DNA of 64,000 nt, taken from assembly GCA_002342805.1 (NCBI GenBank), contig DDQW01000068.1, forward strand, positions 1 to 64,000, given 5' to 3'. Position numbers and translations under genes: made by a program. This stretch comes from Clostridiales bacterium UBA2432. GTDB lineage: Bacteria; Bacillota; Clostridia; Lachnospirales; Vallitaleaceae. Of the stretch, positions 53,784-63,100 are shown piece after piece. How positions within the stretch are numbered: position 1 is the first letter of the stretch; each line of letters begins with the position of its first letter. Below the pieces are notes generated by a model. The model saw only the letters and a program-made list of their open reading frames with translations. It was not told the origin of the DNA and did no database searches.

Positions 53784-55626
53784 AATTCACCCTTCTGAAT
53801 GGGTACCTGTAGATGGATTTGAACTAGAGGCAGAAGCAATGACGTCTGCAATTAGTGATGAGAATAGCCTTGTTGTTGCTGGTCCCGGTGCTGGTAAAAC
53901 AGAATTGTTGGCTCAAAGAGCTTGTTATCTACTGCAGACAAATGAGTGTAAATATCCAAAGAAAATATTAGCAATTAGTTTCAAGCGTGATGCAGCATCT
54001 AACCTAAAGGAAAGAGTCGAGCTTAGATGCGGAAAAGAACTTACAACTCGTTTTGAGTCCAAAACATATGATGCATTTGCGAAAGAAATATTGGACAGAT
54101 TCATTCATAGTCTGCCAAATAATCATCAACCCCAAAAGAATTATGATATTGCCGAAATAGCAGACATAAAAAAGGCATTCGAGATAAGTGGGTATCAGTA
54201 TAACAAACAATATGGTGCAAAAATAGGGAAAGTAACATTACCTCTAGATTCAACATTAACAGCACAGATGTATATTGATGCTTGGAGAACTTTACTAATT
54301 GGAAATACCTCTGCAGAATTTGGTTCTAAGCTTACATTTGAAATGATCTCTAGGTTAGCCGAATATTTAATCAGGACTAATGATTTTATTCGAAAGTCGA
54401 TTCAGATGACGTATAGCCATGTATTCCTTGATGAATTTCAAGATACGACTACGATTCAGTATGATTTGGTGAAAACATGTTTCCTTGGATCAAACTCTGT
54501 ATTAACTGCTGTAGGAGATAGTAAGCAGAGGATTATGCTATGGGCAGGAGCAAAAAGGACAGTTTTCGAAGACTATACAGCTGAATTTTGTGCTTCACGT
54601 AGAGAGCTAATTATGAATCATCGATCTGCCCCTAGATTAGTCGAGATACAGAAGGCTTTGTATGGTTCACTAAATGAGGATGGAAGTTCAATATTAGCTA
54701 ATAGAAGGTGGAATGTTGAAGATGGTTTGGCTTTTTTGAGACTTTTTAGGTCACAAGAACAAGAAGCTTCGATTATTCGTGAAGAGATATGTAAAGCTAA
54801 TCAAGAAGGAATAAAATTAAATGAAATGTGTATATTGGTAAAACAGCAAGTAGACGTATATGGTAGTGGAATCATAGATGAGCTTAAAACTGTTAACATT
54901 AAAGCAAGAAATGAAGCTGTTTATCAAGATTTCTTGAAAGAGGAGATTATCAAAATTCTAATTGCAGTATTTAAGAATGCAATTAATGAGCAGAGTCCTG
55001 AAGAATGGACATATTTATTGGAAATAATTGGTGAAATACGTGGAATTGGTGTTGATGCAGATGCACATACAGTCAGGAGCTTTGTTTCTTATCTTAATAA
55101 TCTAATCATTGATCTAAAGAATAAATTGAATGTAGTTACTCGAGATGATTTTATATATTTAGTCGAATTACTGATGGAGCAGATTTCTAAACCTTTAATA
55201 ATTGCAGCATTTCCTCAGTATAGTAATATAAAATACTTAGATAAATTGGTCAATGATTTTGCAAATCTGTTATGGGATGAATATGATGGCACAAAAGACT
55301 GGATAAACACAATCGATAATTTCGAAGGGAATAATTCGATTCCAATTATGACTATACATAAGAGCAAGGGGCTGGAATTTGATATGATATTCTTTGTTGG
55401 TCTAGAGGATTCAGCATTCTGGAATTTCAGGAGACAACCAGGCGAAGACAGATGCGCATTCTTTGTTGCATTATCGAGAGCAAAAAAAAGGATTGATTTT
55501 ACTTTTTGTGCTGGTAGGGAGACTAGATTTACAAGTGTACAGAAACATGAGGTTATCAATGAGTTTTATCAGGTGTTTAAAAATTCGGGAATTGTTGAAC
55601 AGATTGATTATACAAGCTTGTATTAA
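53776..55626 (+). CDS. gajB: UvrD/PcrA-like helicase, GajB-like (Gabija)
   Basis: 616 aa from ATG 53776 behind GAAGGTG; the frame from 53713 runs through the end of gajA. SF1A helicase motifs: GPGAGKTELLA (near 33), FLDEFQDTT (near 216), GDSKQRIMLWAGA and TIHKSKGLEFD, FVALSRAKKRIDF. GajB partners with GajA. Adjacency and overlap support a two-gene Gabija operon. The protein is longer than Bacillus GajB (about 500 aa). Confidence 0.85.
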   Translation: MNRIHPSEWVPVDGFELEAEAMTSAISDENSLVVAGPGAGKTELLAQRACYLLQTNECKYPKKILAISFKRDAASNLKERVELRCGKELTTRFESKTYDAFAKEILDRFIHSLPNNHQPQKNYDIAEIADIKKAFEISGYQYNKQYGAKIGKVTLPLDSTLTAQMYIDAWRTLLIGNTSAEFGSKLTFEMISRLAEYLIRTNDFIRKSIQMTYSHVFLDEFQDTTTIQYDLVKTCFLGSNSVLTAVGDSKQRIMLWAGAKRTVFEDYTAEFCASRRELIMNHRSAPRLVEIQKALYGSLNEDGSSILANRRWNVEDGLAFLRLFRSQEQEASIIREEICKANQEGIKLNEMCILVKQQVDVYGSGIIDELKTVNIKARNEAVYQDFLKEEIIKILIAVFKNAINEQSPEEWTYLLEIIGEIRGIGVDADAHTVRSFVSYLNNLIIDLKNKLNVVTRDDFIYLVELLMEQISKPLIIAAFPQYSNIKYLDKLVNDFANLLWDEYDGTKDWINTIDNFEGNNSIPIMTIHKSKGLEFDMIFFVGLEDSAFWNFRRQPGEDRCAFFVALSRAKKRIDFTFCAGRETRFTSVQKHEVINEFYQVFKNSGIVEQIDYTSLY

Positions 55627-55689
55627 TTGGTAGGTCTTGAATATTTGAAATATTAATAATCAGCGTTAAGAAATAAAGGAGGTTTTTCA

Positions 55690-55896
55690 GTGGGAATTAA
55701 GTTTGAGATTATAGAACATATAGGTGTTTTATCAGAGAACTCAAAGGGATGGAAAAAGGAATTAAACCGTATTAGTTGGAATGAACGAGAGCCTAAGTAT
55801 GATATACGTGATTGGGATCAGGAGCATGAGAAGATGGGTAAGGGTGTTACGTTGAGTAAAGAAGAGATGGAGAAGTTGAAACAGTTACTAATTTAG
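55690..55896 (+). CDS. PC4/YdbC-like small ssDNA-binding protein
   Basis: 68 aa, GTG 55690 behind AAAGGAGG. IEHIGVLSENSKGWKKELN, WNEREPKYDIRDWD and GKGVTLSKEEMEKL match the bacterial YdbC/PC4-like fold that binds single-stranded DNA. It stands between Gabija and the RecD-like helicase gene and is not coupled tightly to either (63 and 82 bases). It may be a general transcription or DNA-binding factor carried by the island. Confidence 0.8.
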   Translation: MGIKFEIIEHIGVLSENSKGWKKELNRISWNEREPKYDIRDWDQEHEKMGKGVTLSKEEMEKLKQLLI

Positions 55897-55978
55897 AGAA
55901 TCACATTTTGTTTGGCACTAGGGGTCTTGCACGACTTAAGATAAAGATAAGTGAGTGTAAATAGTTGAAGGTGAGAAT

Positions 55979-58753
55979 ATGTTAAACAATATACAACTAC
56001 AAATTGATATAGAAATTCTAAATATAGACAAAGTTATTTGTCGCCATATAGATAACCTTGCAAAATCTGAACGAGGTGTGGTTTCACAGGATATATTGGC
56101 ACAACTGCGTAATTTTGTTGAACATATAATGGTGAAGGTATATGGGAAGGGAAAAGATATCAGAGCTGATTGGAGTACGATTCCAGAAGCTGAAAAATAT
56201 GTAAGACCTCAATCGAAATGGAAAGATCTAACAAGATTTCATGATTTTCTGCAAATTTCTGTTTCTCATTATACACCGGATGAAGAGACTTCTGAAAGGT
56301 TGATGCTGAAGTACTATATGTATCTTCTGAAGATCAGAAGCATTCTTCATGATAGGTTCTCACTTGATGTCCTTGACAATCTTGAGAAGTTTCCTTTGAA
56401 TACGGATGAAACCCTGCAGGAGTATTATGAAAAAATTGCTAAGAGAATAGATACTTATCCGAGGAAAGATAAATTATCATCTGATAAGTATTATATTAAA
56501 AAGGTTAAGCCATTTTTTGTATCAGGCAAAATATATTACGAGATTACATTTACCCCTGCAAATGATTATGCCAGTAAGTTCAACAGAGTCATCGCCTTTA
56601 CGAGTATAGAGGTAACAGATTTTTATGCAGTGAAATTTTCTTTGGAAAGAAGTAGTATTGACATACTTGGCAAGACAATGTCCATCTTAGTGATTACAGG
56701 ATGGGAAGTAGCTATTCGAAATTGTGAGTTTTATAATTTTTCAATTTTAATTAGAGGAACAAAAGTGACTACCGCTTATCAAGAGCAACAAGGTATATCT
56801 AGATTTTTAACTTCCACAGGATTTAGCTTGATTGAACTGATTGAGTTTTCAGAAGAAAATTTTCGACAAGTTAAAACAGTGGCAACACGAAAAAGTAAGA
56901 AAGTTGTATTTTTTCAAGATCTGGAAAGATGTAGAGAGATAATTAGTGAGAATAATCCGGGTAGCAACCTCTTAAGGTATTTGCTGTATCATATGAACAA
57001 CAAGGTAATAAAAGCACAGTTCGATCCAGAGCAAAATACAAGATTGTCAGATTTATTCGCTAAATATCAAAGTATACCTTTTGACACTATTCCATTCAAT
57101 TTCAATCCTTGTGAGGGCATGCCGAGACTGAGAGATTTATATTCTTGTATTCCTGTTGAAGGGCGAGAACATGAGTTACTTGCTCGTTATGTAAGGAATA
57201 ATACTGAATTAAAAGGGCAGCTGTTTACACCAGTCAGTGAAGTGAAAGAACGATTTGGTGAAGATGTTGAGACACTTATTTCTTCATATAATTCAGCACT
57301 GTATTATAAACATCGACCACAGAGTAAACTTGTAATTGAAAAAGGTCATGTTTTTATAAATAGTTACAAAAATGATGTTCACTATATTATTGGTGAATTA
57401 GGGAAGTTAGCAAAAGAAGGAATACAGAATTATTCAGCAGCAGCTTGTACATGGTTAAAGGAACCAAACAATGGTGTGGATTGTGAGCAAAAGAAAGAAA
57501 TACTCTCACAGATGTTTGAGAATTCAAGGGTGGCCTTGGTTTATGGTTCTGCGGGAACAGGGAAGTCAACGCTTATAAACCATATTGCTCAATTCTATGA
57601 TAAGAGTAGTAAAATGTTTTTGGCTCATACTAATCCTGCTGTTGAAAATTTGAAAAGGCGCGTGAAAGCCTCAAATAGTGAATTCTTTACAATTACAAAG
57701 TTCTTGCGATCAAGTTATATTGGTGCTGACTACGATATTTTTGTCGTTGATGAGTGTAGCACAGTAAGTAATAAAAATATGCGAGGAATAGTTGAAAAAC
57801 TATTTGCCAATGCCGAAGAAAGTAGCCATAGATTACTCATTTTAGTCGGGGATACATACCAGATTGATTCCATTGAGTTTGGTAATTGGTTTGATATAGC
57901 AAGAATGTTTGTTCCTGAAGCATCAACTTGTGAATTGACAACACCATGGCGTAGTACGGATGATGGCTTGTTGAAATTATGGGAACGAGTTAGAAACATG
58001 ACAGCTAAAGAACCTGATGCAGTACTTGAATCCTTAACACGTCAAAAATATACCGTGAACCTGGATGATTCGATTTTCACTGCTGCTGTTGACGATGAAA
58101 TAATATTATGCCTCAATTATGATGGGTTATATGGGATTAATAACATTAATCATTTTCTACAAGAAAGTAATCCGAATACAGGAGTAGTATGGGGGATACA
58201 ACGATACAAGGTAAATGATCCGATTTTGTTTAATGAGTCAGAGAGATTTGCTCCAGTGATTTATAACAACATGAAAGGAAAGATTGCCGGTATAGAAATC
58301 TTAGATAAGGACACTCCCAGCGAGCGGATTCGATTTGATATAGAGTTAGATATAGTATTGATGGGGACAGATGCATTTGGCCAACCATTTGAGTTACTAG
58401 ATAATTCGGAAAATGGTAATTCAGTTATTCGTTTTGAAGTGGATAAGAGCCAAAGTGCAGATGAAGATAGTCATTGGGGATGGTCATCCAAGGATGATAT
58501 CGTACCATTTCAGATCGCATATGCAGTATCTATTCATAAATCCCAAGGCCTAGAATATGATTCGGTAAAAATTGTTATTACCGATGAGATTGATGAGCTG
58601 ATTACTCATAATATATTTTACACGGCTATAACACGTACAAGGAGCAAGCTGAAAATATACTGGACACCTGAAGTTGAGAAAAAAGTGCTTGAGAGTATTG
58701 AACCTAAGAACATTGGGAGAGATGTTTCTTTGTTGAGAAGTGGGTTCAAGTAG
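55979..58753 (+). CDS. RecD-like SF1B helicase with a possible N-terminal HEPN domain
   Basis: 924 aa. The C-terminal half is an SF1B helicase: Walker A YGSAGTGKSTL (near 521), VDECSTV (near 589), GDTYQIDS, then a late AVSIHKSQGLEYDSV (near 851) and TAITRTRSKL. The N-terminal 150 residues are helical with LRNFVEH, an R-x4-H motif (Arg44, Asn45, His49) like the active site of HEPN ribonucleases. The middle region (150-500) is unassigned. A nuclease-plus-helicase defence protein is suggested by context. I know of no exact described system of this form. Confidence 0.7.
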   Translation: MLNNIQLQIDIEILNIDKVICRHIDNLAKSERGVVSQDILAQLRNFVEHIMVKVYGKGKDIRADWSTIPEAEKYVRPQSKWKDLTRFHDFLQISVSHYTPDEETSERLMLKYYMYLLKIRSILHDRFSLDVLDNLEKFPLNTDETLQEYYEKIAKRIDTYPRKDKLSSDKYYIKKVKPFFVSGKIYYEITFTPANDYASKFNRVIAFTSIEVTDFYAVKFSLERSSIDILGKTMSILVITGWEVAIRNCEFYNFSILIRGTKVTTAYQEQQGISRFLTSTGFSLIELIEFSEENFRQVKTVATRKSKKVVFFQDLERCREIISENNPGSNLLRYLLYHMNNKVIKAQFDPEQNTRLSDLFAKYQSIPFDTIPFNFNPCEGMPRLRDLYSCIPVEGREHELLARYVRNNTELKGQLFTPVSEVKERFGEDVETLISSYNSALYYKHRPQSKLVIEKGHVFINSYKNDVHYIIGELGKLAKEGIQNYSAAACTWLKEPNNGVDCEQKKEILSQMFENSRVALVYGSAGTGKSTLINHIAQFYDKSSKMFLAHTNPAVENLKRRVKASNSEFFTITKFLRSSYIGADYDIFVVDECSTVSNKNMRGIVEKLFANAEESSHRLLILVGDTYQIDSIEFGNWFDIARMFVPEASTCELTTPWRSTDDGLLKLWERVRNMTAKEPDAVLESLTRQKYTVNLDDSIFTAAVDDEIILCLNYDGLYGINNINHFLQESNPNTGVVWGIQRYKVNDPILFNESERFAPVIYNNMKGKIAGIEILDKDTPSERIRFDIELDIVLMGTDAFGQPFELLDNSENGNSVIRFEVDKSQSADEDSHWGWSSKDDIVPFQIAYAVSIHKSQGLEYDSVKIVITDEIDELITHNIFYTAITRTRSKLKIYWTPEVEKKVLESIEPKNIGRDVSLLRSGFK

Positions 58754-58873
58754 ATGTAGAATAAAGTAAATATAAGGGACGTATACTTCAGGGTGAATAC
58801 TACTGAAGACGAACATCTTGGTTGATTGTTATTTGTTATGGTAGAGCTTGAGAGCTTTTGGAGGGAAAAGTAT

Positions 58874-59866
58874 ATGAATGAAATTAGTGTAGATCAAATG
58901 TTGGAGTTAGACGTATTGGATGATTCATTGTATGACCTTGATAGTTCGGATCTTTCACTTGTTCTTTATGAAAAGTCACAGAACATATTGATGGAGAAAA
59001 CTAAGAATCTGATAGAGAAATCTCCAGTATTTATAGAATATCTAGAAAAAATGAAACCGATAGAGTATTTTGATGTGAACATGTCAAATAATGCAAAAGA
59101 ACTTTATGAGAAAGGTGAACTGATACTAAAATACTCAAAGAATAAAAAGGGGTTATTACCAACTCTGTCAAGTCTAGATGGTAAGTTTTCAGAGCAAGTC
59201 ACATTGGAACCTCGCCTTGTGACACCCGAACTTTCAAGTGCATTAACTAATCTGAGTATGCAATATCAATTGACACAATTGATGGACCAAATGAAGTTGA
59301 TGAATCAAACGATACAAAGAATTGAGATAGGGCAGAGAGATGATCGTTTAGCATTATATTTCAGTTCAAGACAGCAGTATATAGAGGCTATTGCAATTAG
59401 CAATAAAGAACTCCAGTCGTACGCTTTATTGAATGCTGTGAATGTTGCTAATAATGCGAAATTTCTACTTATGCAATCAATCCGTAGCGACATAGAGCAA
59501 ATTGTTCATAACTCAAAGTTGAAGAAGAAAGAGCGTGACAAATTATCACAAAATGTCCGAACTTCACTTAAATATGTAAATGAAGCAACTGGATTGTGTG
59601 TAATGACTTACAGTGGGCTAGGTGAAGACAAGCCTTTATTGGCTAGTTTAAAAAGTTATCAAAGATTTATATCGCAGACCCTGCTTAAGAAAGAAGCAGA
59701 TGGTTTATCAATTGCTGATAAACTTCATCAGAATTGGCCGGGAGCAGATGATAAATGGCTCAGCATGCCGAAAGAAATAGTAGATAATCTGGAGAGTCAA
59801 ATTTTGATTAAGGCAGAGGTTACAGGTCTTATTGAAAGTGAGGATGTTAATGAAGAAGAAGTGTAA
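58874..59866 (+). CDS. Unknown island protein upstream of a zinc-ribbon-like ORF
   Basis: 330 aa from ATG 58874 (TTGGAGGG upstream; earlier in-frame starts at 58826 and 58838 lack a site). No membrane helix and no known domain. Residues about 160-235 are strongly helical and may form a coiled coil (LTQLMDQMKLMNQTIQRIEIG). It overlaps the next small gene by 17 bases, so the two are probably one unit. Its place in the island suggests a defence component, but this is inference. Confidence 0.6.
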   Translation: MNEISVDQMLELDVLDDSLYDLDSSDLSLVLYEKSQNILMEKTKNLIEKSPVFIEYLEKMKPIEYFDVNMSNNAKELYEKGELILKYSKNKKGLLPTLSSLDGKFSEQVTLEPRLVTPELSSALTNLSMQYQLTQLMDQMKLMNQTIQRIEIGQRDDRLALYFSSRQQYIEAIAISNKELQSYALLNAVNVANNAKFLLMQSIRSDIEQIVHNSKLKKKERDKLSQNVRTSLKYVNEATGLCVMTYSGLGEDKPLLASLKSYQRFISQTLLKKEADGLSIADKLHQNWPGADDKWLSMPKEIVDNLESQILIKAEVTGLIESEDVNEEEV

Positions 59867-60050
59867 AAATTTTATGTGTAAGAAGACGTTAGTCGGAAAA
59901 GAAAAAATATTTTGTAAGAGTTGCAAGGATAAAGGGTGGGATGTAACAAAAAGAGCTAGTGGTGCTGTTCTAGGTGTTGGGTTATTAGTACACCCAAAAA
60001 CTAGAAGTATTGGGAAGAATTTAATTAAGAATGCAAGTAAGATAATTTGA
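59850..60050 (+). CDS. Small Cys4 zinc-ribbon-like protein
   Basis: 66 aa from ATG 59850 behind GTGAGG. Four cysteines (Cys5, Cys10, Cys22, Cys25) look like a zinc site. A glycine-rich hydrophobic stretch follows (GAVLGVGLLVHP) that could be a short membrane segment. It overlaps the unknown gene at 58874 by 17 bases. No family recognised. Confidence 0.6.
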   Translation: MKKKCKNFMCKKTLVGKEKIFCKSCKDKGWDVTKRASGAVLGVGLLVHPKTRSIGKNLIKNASKII

Positions 60051-60125
60051 TTTTGCCTAGTTTTTTGAACTTGTGTAAACAATGAATTAGCTATATGTGA
60101 TTCAGTTAAAGAGAGGTGTAAATAA

Positions 60126-63100
60126 ATGATACAAGCAAACTGGGATATTTTTAATGCTAAATTTTCAGGTTGTACAAGAGATAAATTCGAATGGTTTTGC
60201 TATATGCTCTTTTGCGCTGAATATAATTGTGATAAAGGAATATTTCGCTTTTTTAATCAAGCAGCTATTGAGGCAGAACCAATTGTAATAAAGGATGAAA
60301 CAGTAGGATGGCAAGCAAAATATTATGATAGCTCATTATCGAATCATGCGGATGAAATAATTGAGACTATAAATAAAGCTAAAGAATTATATCCAAACCT
60401 AGAAAGACTGATTATTTATTCTAATTCAGAGTGGTCACAATATCGAGGTAAGAAACCGGCAGGTTTAATCAAAATTGAAGAAACAGCAATGCGAAACGAA
60501 ATAATGATTGATTGGCGGTTGAAGTCATTTTTTGAGAGTAAGTTTGTGACAGTTGACAATGAGTCAATATCAAGATATTTCTTTTCATTAAATGAAAATG
60601 AATTTGATGAAGTGGATAGAAGAATAAAACATACAAGGAACCTTTTTTCTGAAATACATAGCAGTATTCAATTTAAGGACGATACTATTCATATTCCTCG
60701 AACTAATATATTGGATGAGTTGTTAAGGGCTGAAGAACAAATTATAATTATTAGTGGGAACGGAGGAGTTGGAAAAACAGCAGTAATAAAGGATTACTAC
60801 GAAAGTTGTGAAGAGACTTCCTCGCTTCTGTTATTTAAGGCAACAGAATTTGAAATAGCAAGTGTAGACAGATTATTTCAAAGCTCTAATCTTGATGCTT
60901 TTTTCAAAATGTATGAAACTAAAAGTGAAAAAACAATTGTAGTTGATTCTGCTGAAAAACTTATAGATATAAAAAATATAGATGTATTTAAGGCATTCAT
61001 ATCGAGAGCTATAAAGGATAGATGGAAAATTATTTTTACTTCAAGAAATCTGTATGTTAAAGATTTAAACAATGAATTCTTAGATCATTATAATATGCTT
61101 CCAAAGAATATTCACATAGATGATTTGAATATAGAAGAACTTAGGGAATTGGCAACTAATTACAAATTCAACTTACCGAAAGATTATAAGTTGACACAAC
61201 TTATAAGTAATCCGTTCTACCTTAATGAATACTTAAGACACTATGAAGAAAATGATGAATTAGATTATCATACATTCAAAGAAAAGTTATGGGATAAGAA
61301 TATTAAAAAAAGCAAGCCATTGAGAGAACAATGGTTTATTAGAGTTGCTCGACAAAGGGCGAATTCAGGTCAGTTTTTTCAAACATTTGATGCTGATACC
61401 TTAATATTGGATGAGGAACTTATTCCAGACGGCTTGATAGGCTATGAGATGGCAGGATATTTTATTACCCATGATATATATGAAGAGTGGGCATTAGAAA
61501 GAATCATTAGTATTGCATTCATAAGAGCAAAAAATGTGAATGATTTTATTAAAGAAATCGGAAATTCGATGCCGATGAGACGTGTATTTCGAAATTGGAT
61601 GTCTGATAAGTTATTTCATAATTCTTCAGATGTAGGTTTTTTGATGGATGGGATTCTTCGAAAAGATGGTATAGAAGCTTATTGGAAAGATGAGTTAATT
61701 ATTTCTATATTATTATCCCCATATGCTTATTCATTCTTTAATTATTATCGTGATATTTTACTAGCCAACGATTTAGAATTATTAAAACGTGCAAGCTTTT
61801 TATTAAGGGTAGCATGCAAAGATGTTAATGATACCTTTTTGGGGAAAATTGCTAGCCAGAAAATTGACTTATTTAATGCATCATTTATATTTACAAAACC
61901 GTATGGAGAAGGTTGGGCTGCATTCATAGAGTTTATTTATAATAATATTGAGTCTATTAGTAAAGAAAATTTGTTTTTTGTAATTCCAGTAATAAACACT
62001 TGGGCAGGTATTCCAGGGAGAGGATCAGAACTTGCGGCTAAGATTGCATTAGAACTTTACGAATATAGTTTAAAAAAAGAACGGTTCTATATTGGAAAAG
62101 AGAGTGAAGAAGAGCTGATTTTAACCATACTTAAGTCAGCAGGAGAGAACAAAGATACTCTTGAAAAAATCATTGAAGAAGTGATTCAGAATAATTGGAA
62201 ATTAAGAAGTGATCCATATAATGCGTTGTGCAGAGCGATGATAAGTACTAAACATTCGGCATATACGGCAAAAATTATTCCTAAAAGTGTATTAAAGGTA
62301 GCTAAATTATTTTGGTTAGAATCAGATCGAGAACGTTCTAATCGTTTTTATAACTATTCATCTATGCACATTGAACAGAGTTTTGGATTGTCATCTATAT
62401 CTGATAATTATTATCCTTCGAGTGCATATCAAACTCCAATGTATAACATTCTTCAAGAGAAACCTTATGAAGGTATTGATTTTATTATTGAGTTAATGAA
62501 TGTATGCGTTGAAAAACTTAAAGAAAGTGGTTTTGATAACAATGTTCATAAAATAAGTATACAGATTGACGATAACAAGTGTAGTGAACAATATATAAGT
62601 AATTGCCTATGGGGAATGTATAGAGGAAATGGATCGCCAGTAAGCCCCAATCTTCTTCAATCTCTACATATGGCTCTGGAAAAGTACTTACTTGATGTTA
62701 CGGAGAACACAGAAGAAGGAATACTCATTTCATTGTTTAAACATATGTTAATGAAAAGTAATTCTGCATCTATCACTGCTGTAATACTTAGTGTTGTTTT
62801 AGCTTTTACAGAAAAATTATCTGAAATCGCAGTGATTCTTTTTCAAACATATGAAGTTATCAATTATGATCTTAGCAGATCTGTTGGAGATAGAACTATT
62901 AAGTCATTATATTCAATAGGATATGGAATGAATAGAGAACATGACTTCTATCAGAAAGAGCGTATAGATACATGCGACCAGAAGCATAGAAATAATACTT
63001 TGGAAGGAGTTATTGTTATATATCAATTTTTCATGCCTGAAGGTTCAGAGGAAGAAAAATTCAAAAAGCGTCAAAAGAAAATATGGGATATATTAGATGG

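Noticed and set aside
51711..55626. PARIS-type or generic RecBCD-like system instead of Gabija
   Set aside because: The first protein combines the ABC-ATPase and TOPRIM in one chain and is coupled to a UvrD-like helicase, which is the Gabija arrangement; no separate AriA/AriB pair is present.
58774..58815. Small inverted repeat CTTCAG/CTGAAG before the unknown pair, as a terminator
   Set aside because: The stem is only 6 bp with no T run, so it does not support a terminator call.
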